5,853 bases of DNA, taken from an uncultured Oscillospiraceae bacterium (GTDB taxonomy: Bacteria; Bacillota; Clostridia; Oscillospirales; Oscillospiraceae). Below, piece by piece: positions 5,837-5,853 of this stretch; within the stretch, counting starts at the first letter, position 1, and the number at the start of each line of letters is the position of its first letter. The stretch is taken from contig CAAFMK010000043.1 of assembly GCA_900763995.1 (NCBI GenBank), forward strand, positions 1 through 5,853, given 5' to 3'. A program made the position numbers and the translations under genes. The notes under the pieces were generated by a model. The model was not told the origin of the DNA. It saw nothing but the letters and a program-made list of their open reading frames with translations, and ran no database searches.

Positions 5837-5853
5837 GGAAAGAAAGGGGGGGA

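Noticed and set aside
1..5853. CRISPR array, tRNA, rRNA or toxin-antitoxin pair
   Set aside because: There is no regularly spaced repeat set, no cloverleaf-like sequence at the candidate attachment sites, and no paired small genes with recognisable features.

Overview
The window looks like a chromosomal segment of a Clostridia-type Bacillota, probably a gut Oscillospiraceae or Lachnospiraceae relative. The reasons are a clostridial-type pyruvate,phosphate dikinase, an IS1182-type transposase remnant, a DUF4143-type ATPase and strong Shine-Dalgarno/sigma-A signals. This placement is an inference from protein style, not a database result. All recognisable genes lie on the minus strand, so transcription runs from right to left.

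Layout in transcription order (high to low coordinates). 5598-5853 is a control region: a good sigma-A promoter (TTGCAA-N17-TATAAT) about 130 bases upstream of ppdK, a leader of about 120 nt, a possible divergent promoter and an A/T-rich hairpin near the window edge. 2964-5597 is an intact 877-aa ppdK with all catalytic residues. A 17-bp-stem hairpin at 2890-2926 follows its stop. The inverted repeat of an IS1182-family element directly abuts this hairpin. The element (2233-2890) keeps both ends but lost most of its transposase in an internal deletion. The next sequence (1702-2231) is the C-terminal half of what appears to be a large serine recombinase, broken by at least two frameshifts and cut off by the IS. 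Its terminator (1660-1695) is still present. A promoter then drives a complete 403-aa AAA+ ATPase (278-1489). Downstream of it is a short relic of a second ppdK 3' end (204-239), a short relic resembling the last residues of a second recombinase (138-191), and a very strong hairpin (54-97).

The most notable pattern is that the last 30 bases or so of ppdK recur 2760 bp away in the same orientation (28/30 identical, 25 in a row). The two copies bracket exactly the accessory material: ATPase, recombinase remnant and IS. The order 'ppdK 3' end, recombinase C-terminal tail, hairpin' appears twice. The simplest reading is a decayed integrative element, or a tandem pile-up of two, at the 3' end of ppdK. 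The ATPase would be the only surviving intact cargo. The integrative-element reading is an inference; the repeats and broken genes are read directly from the sequence. No CRISPR, rRNA or tRNA was seen.
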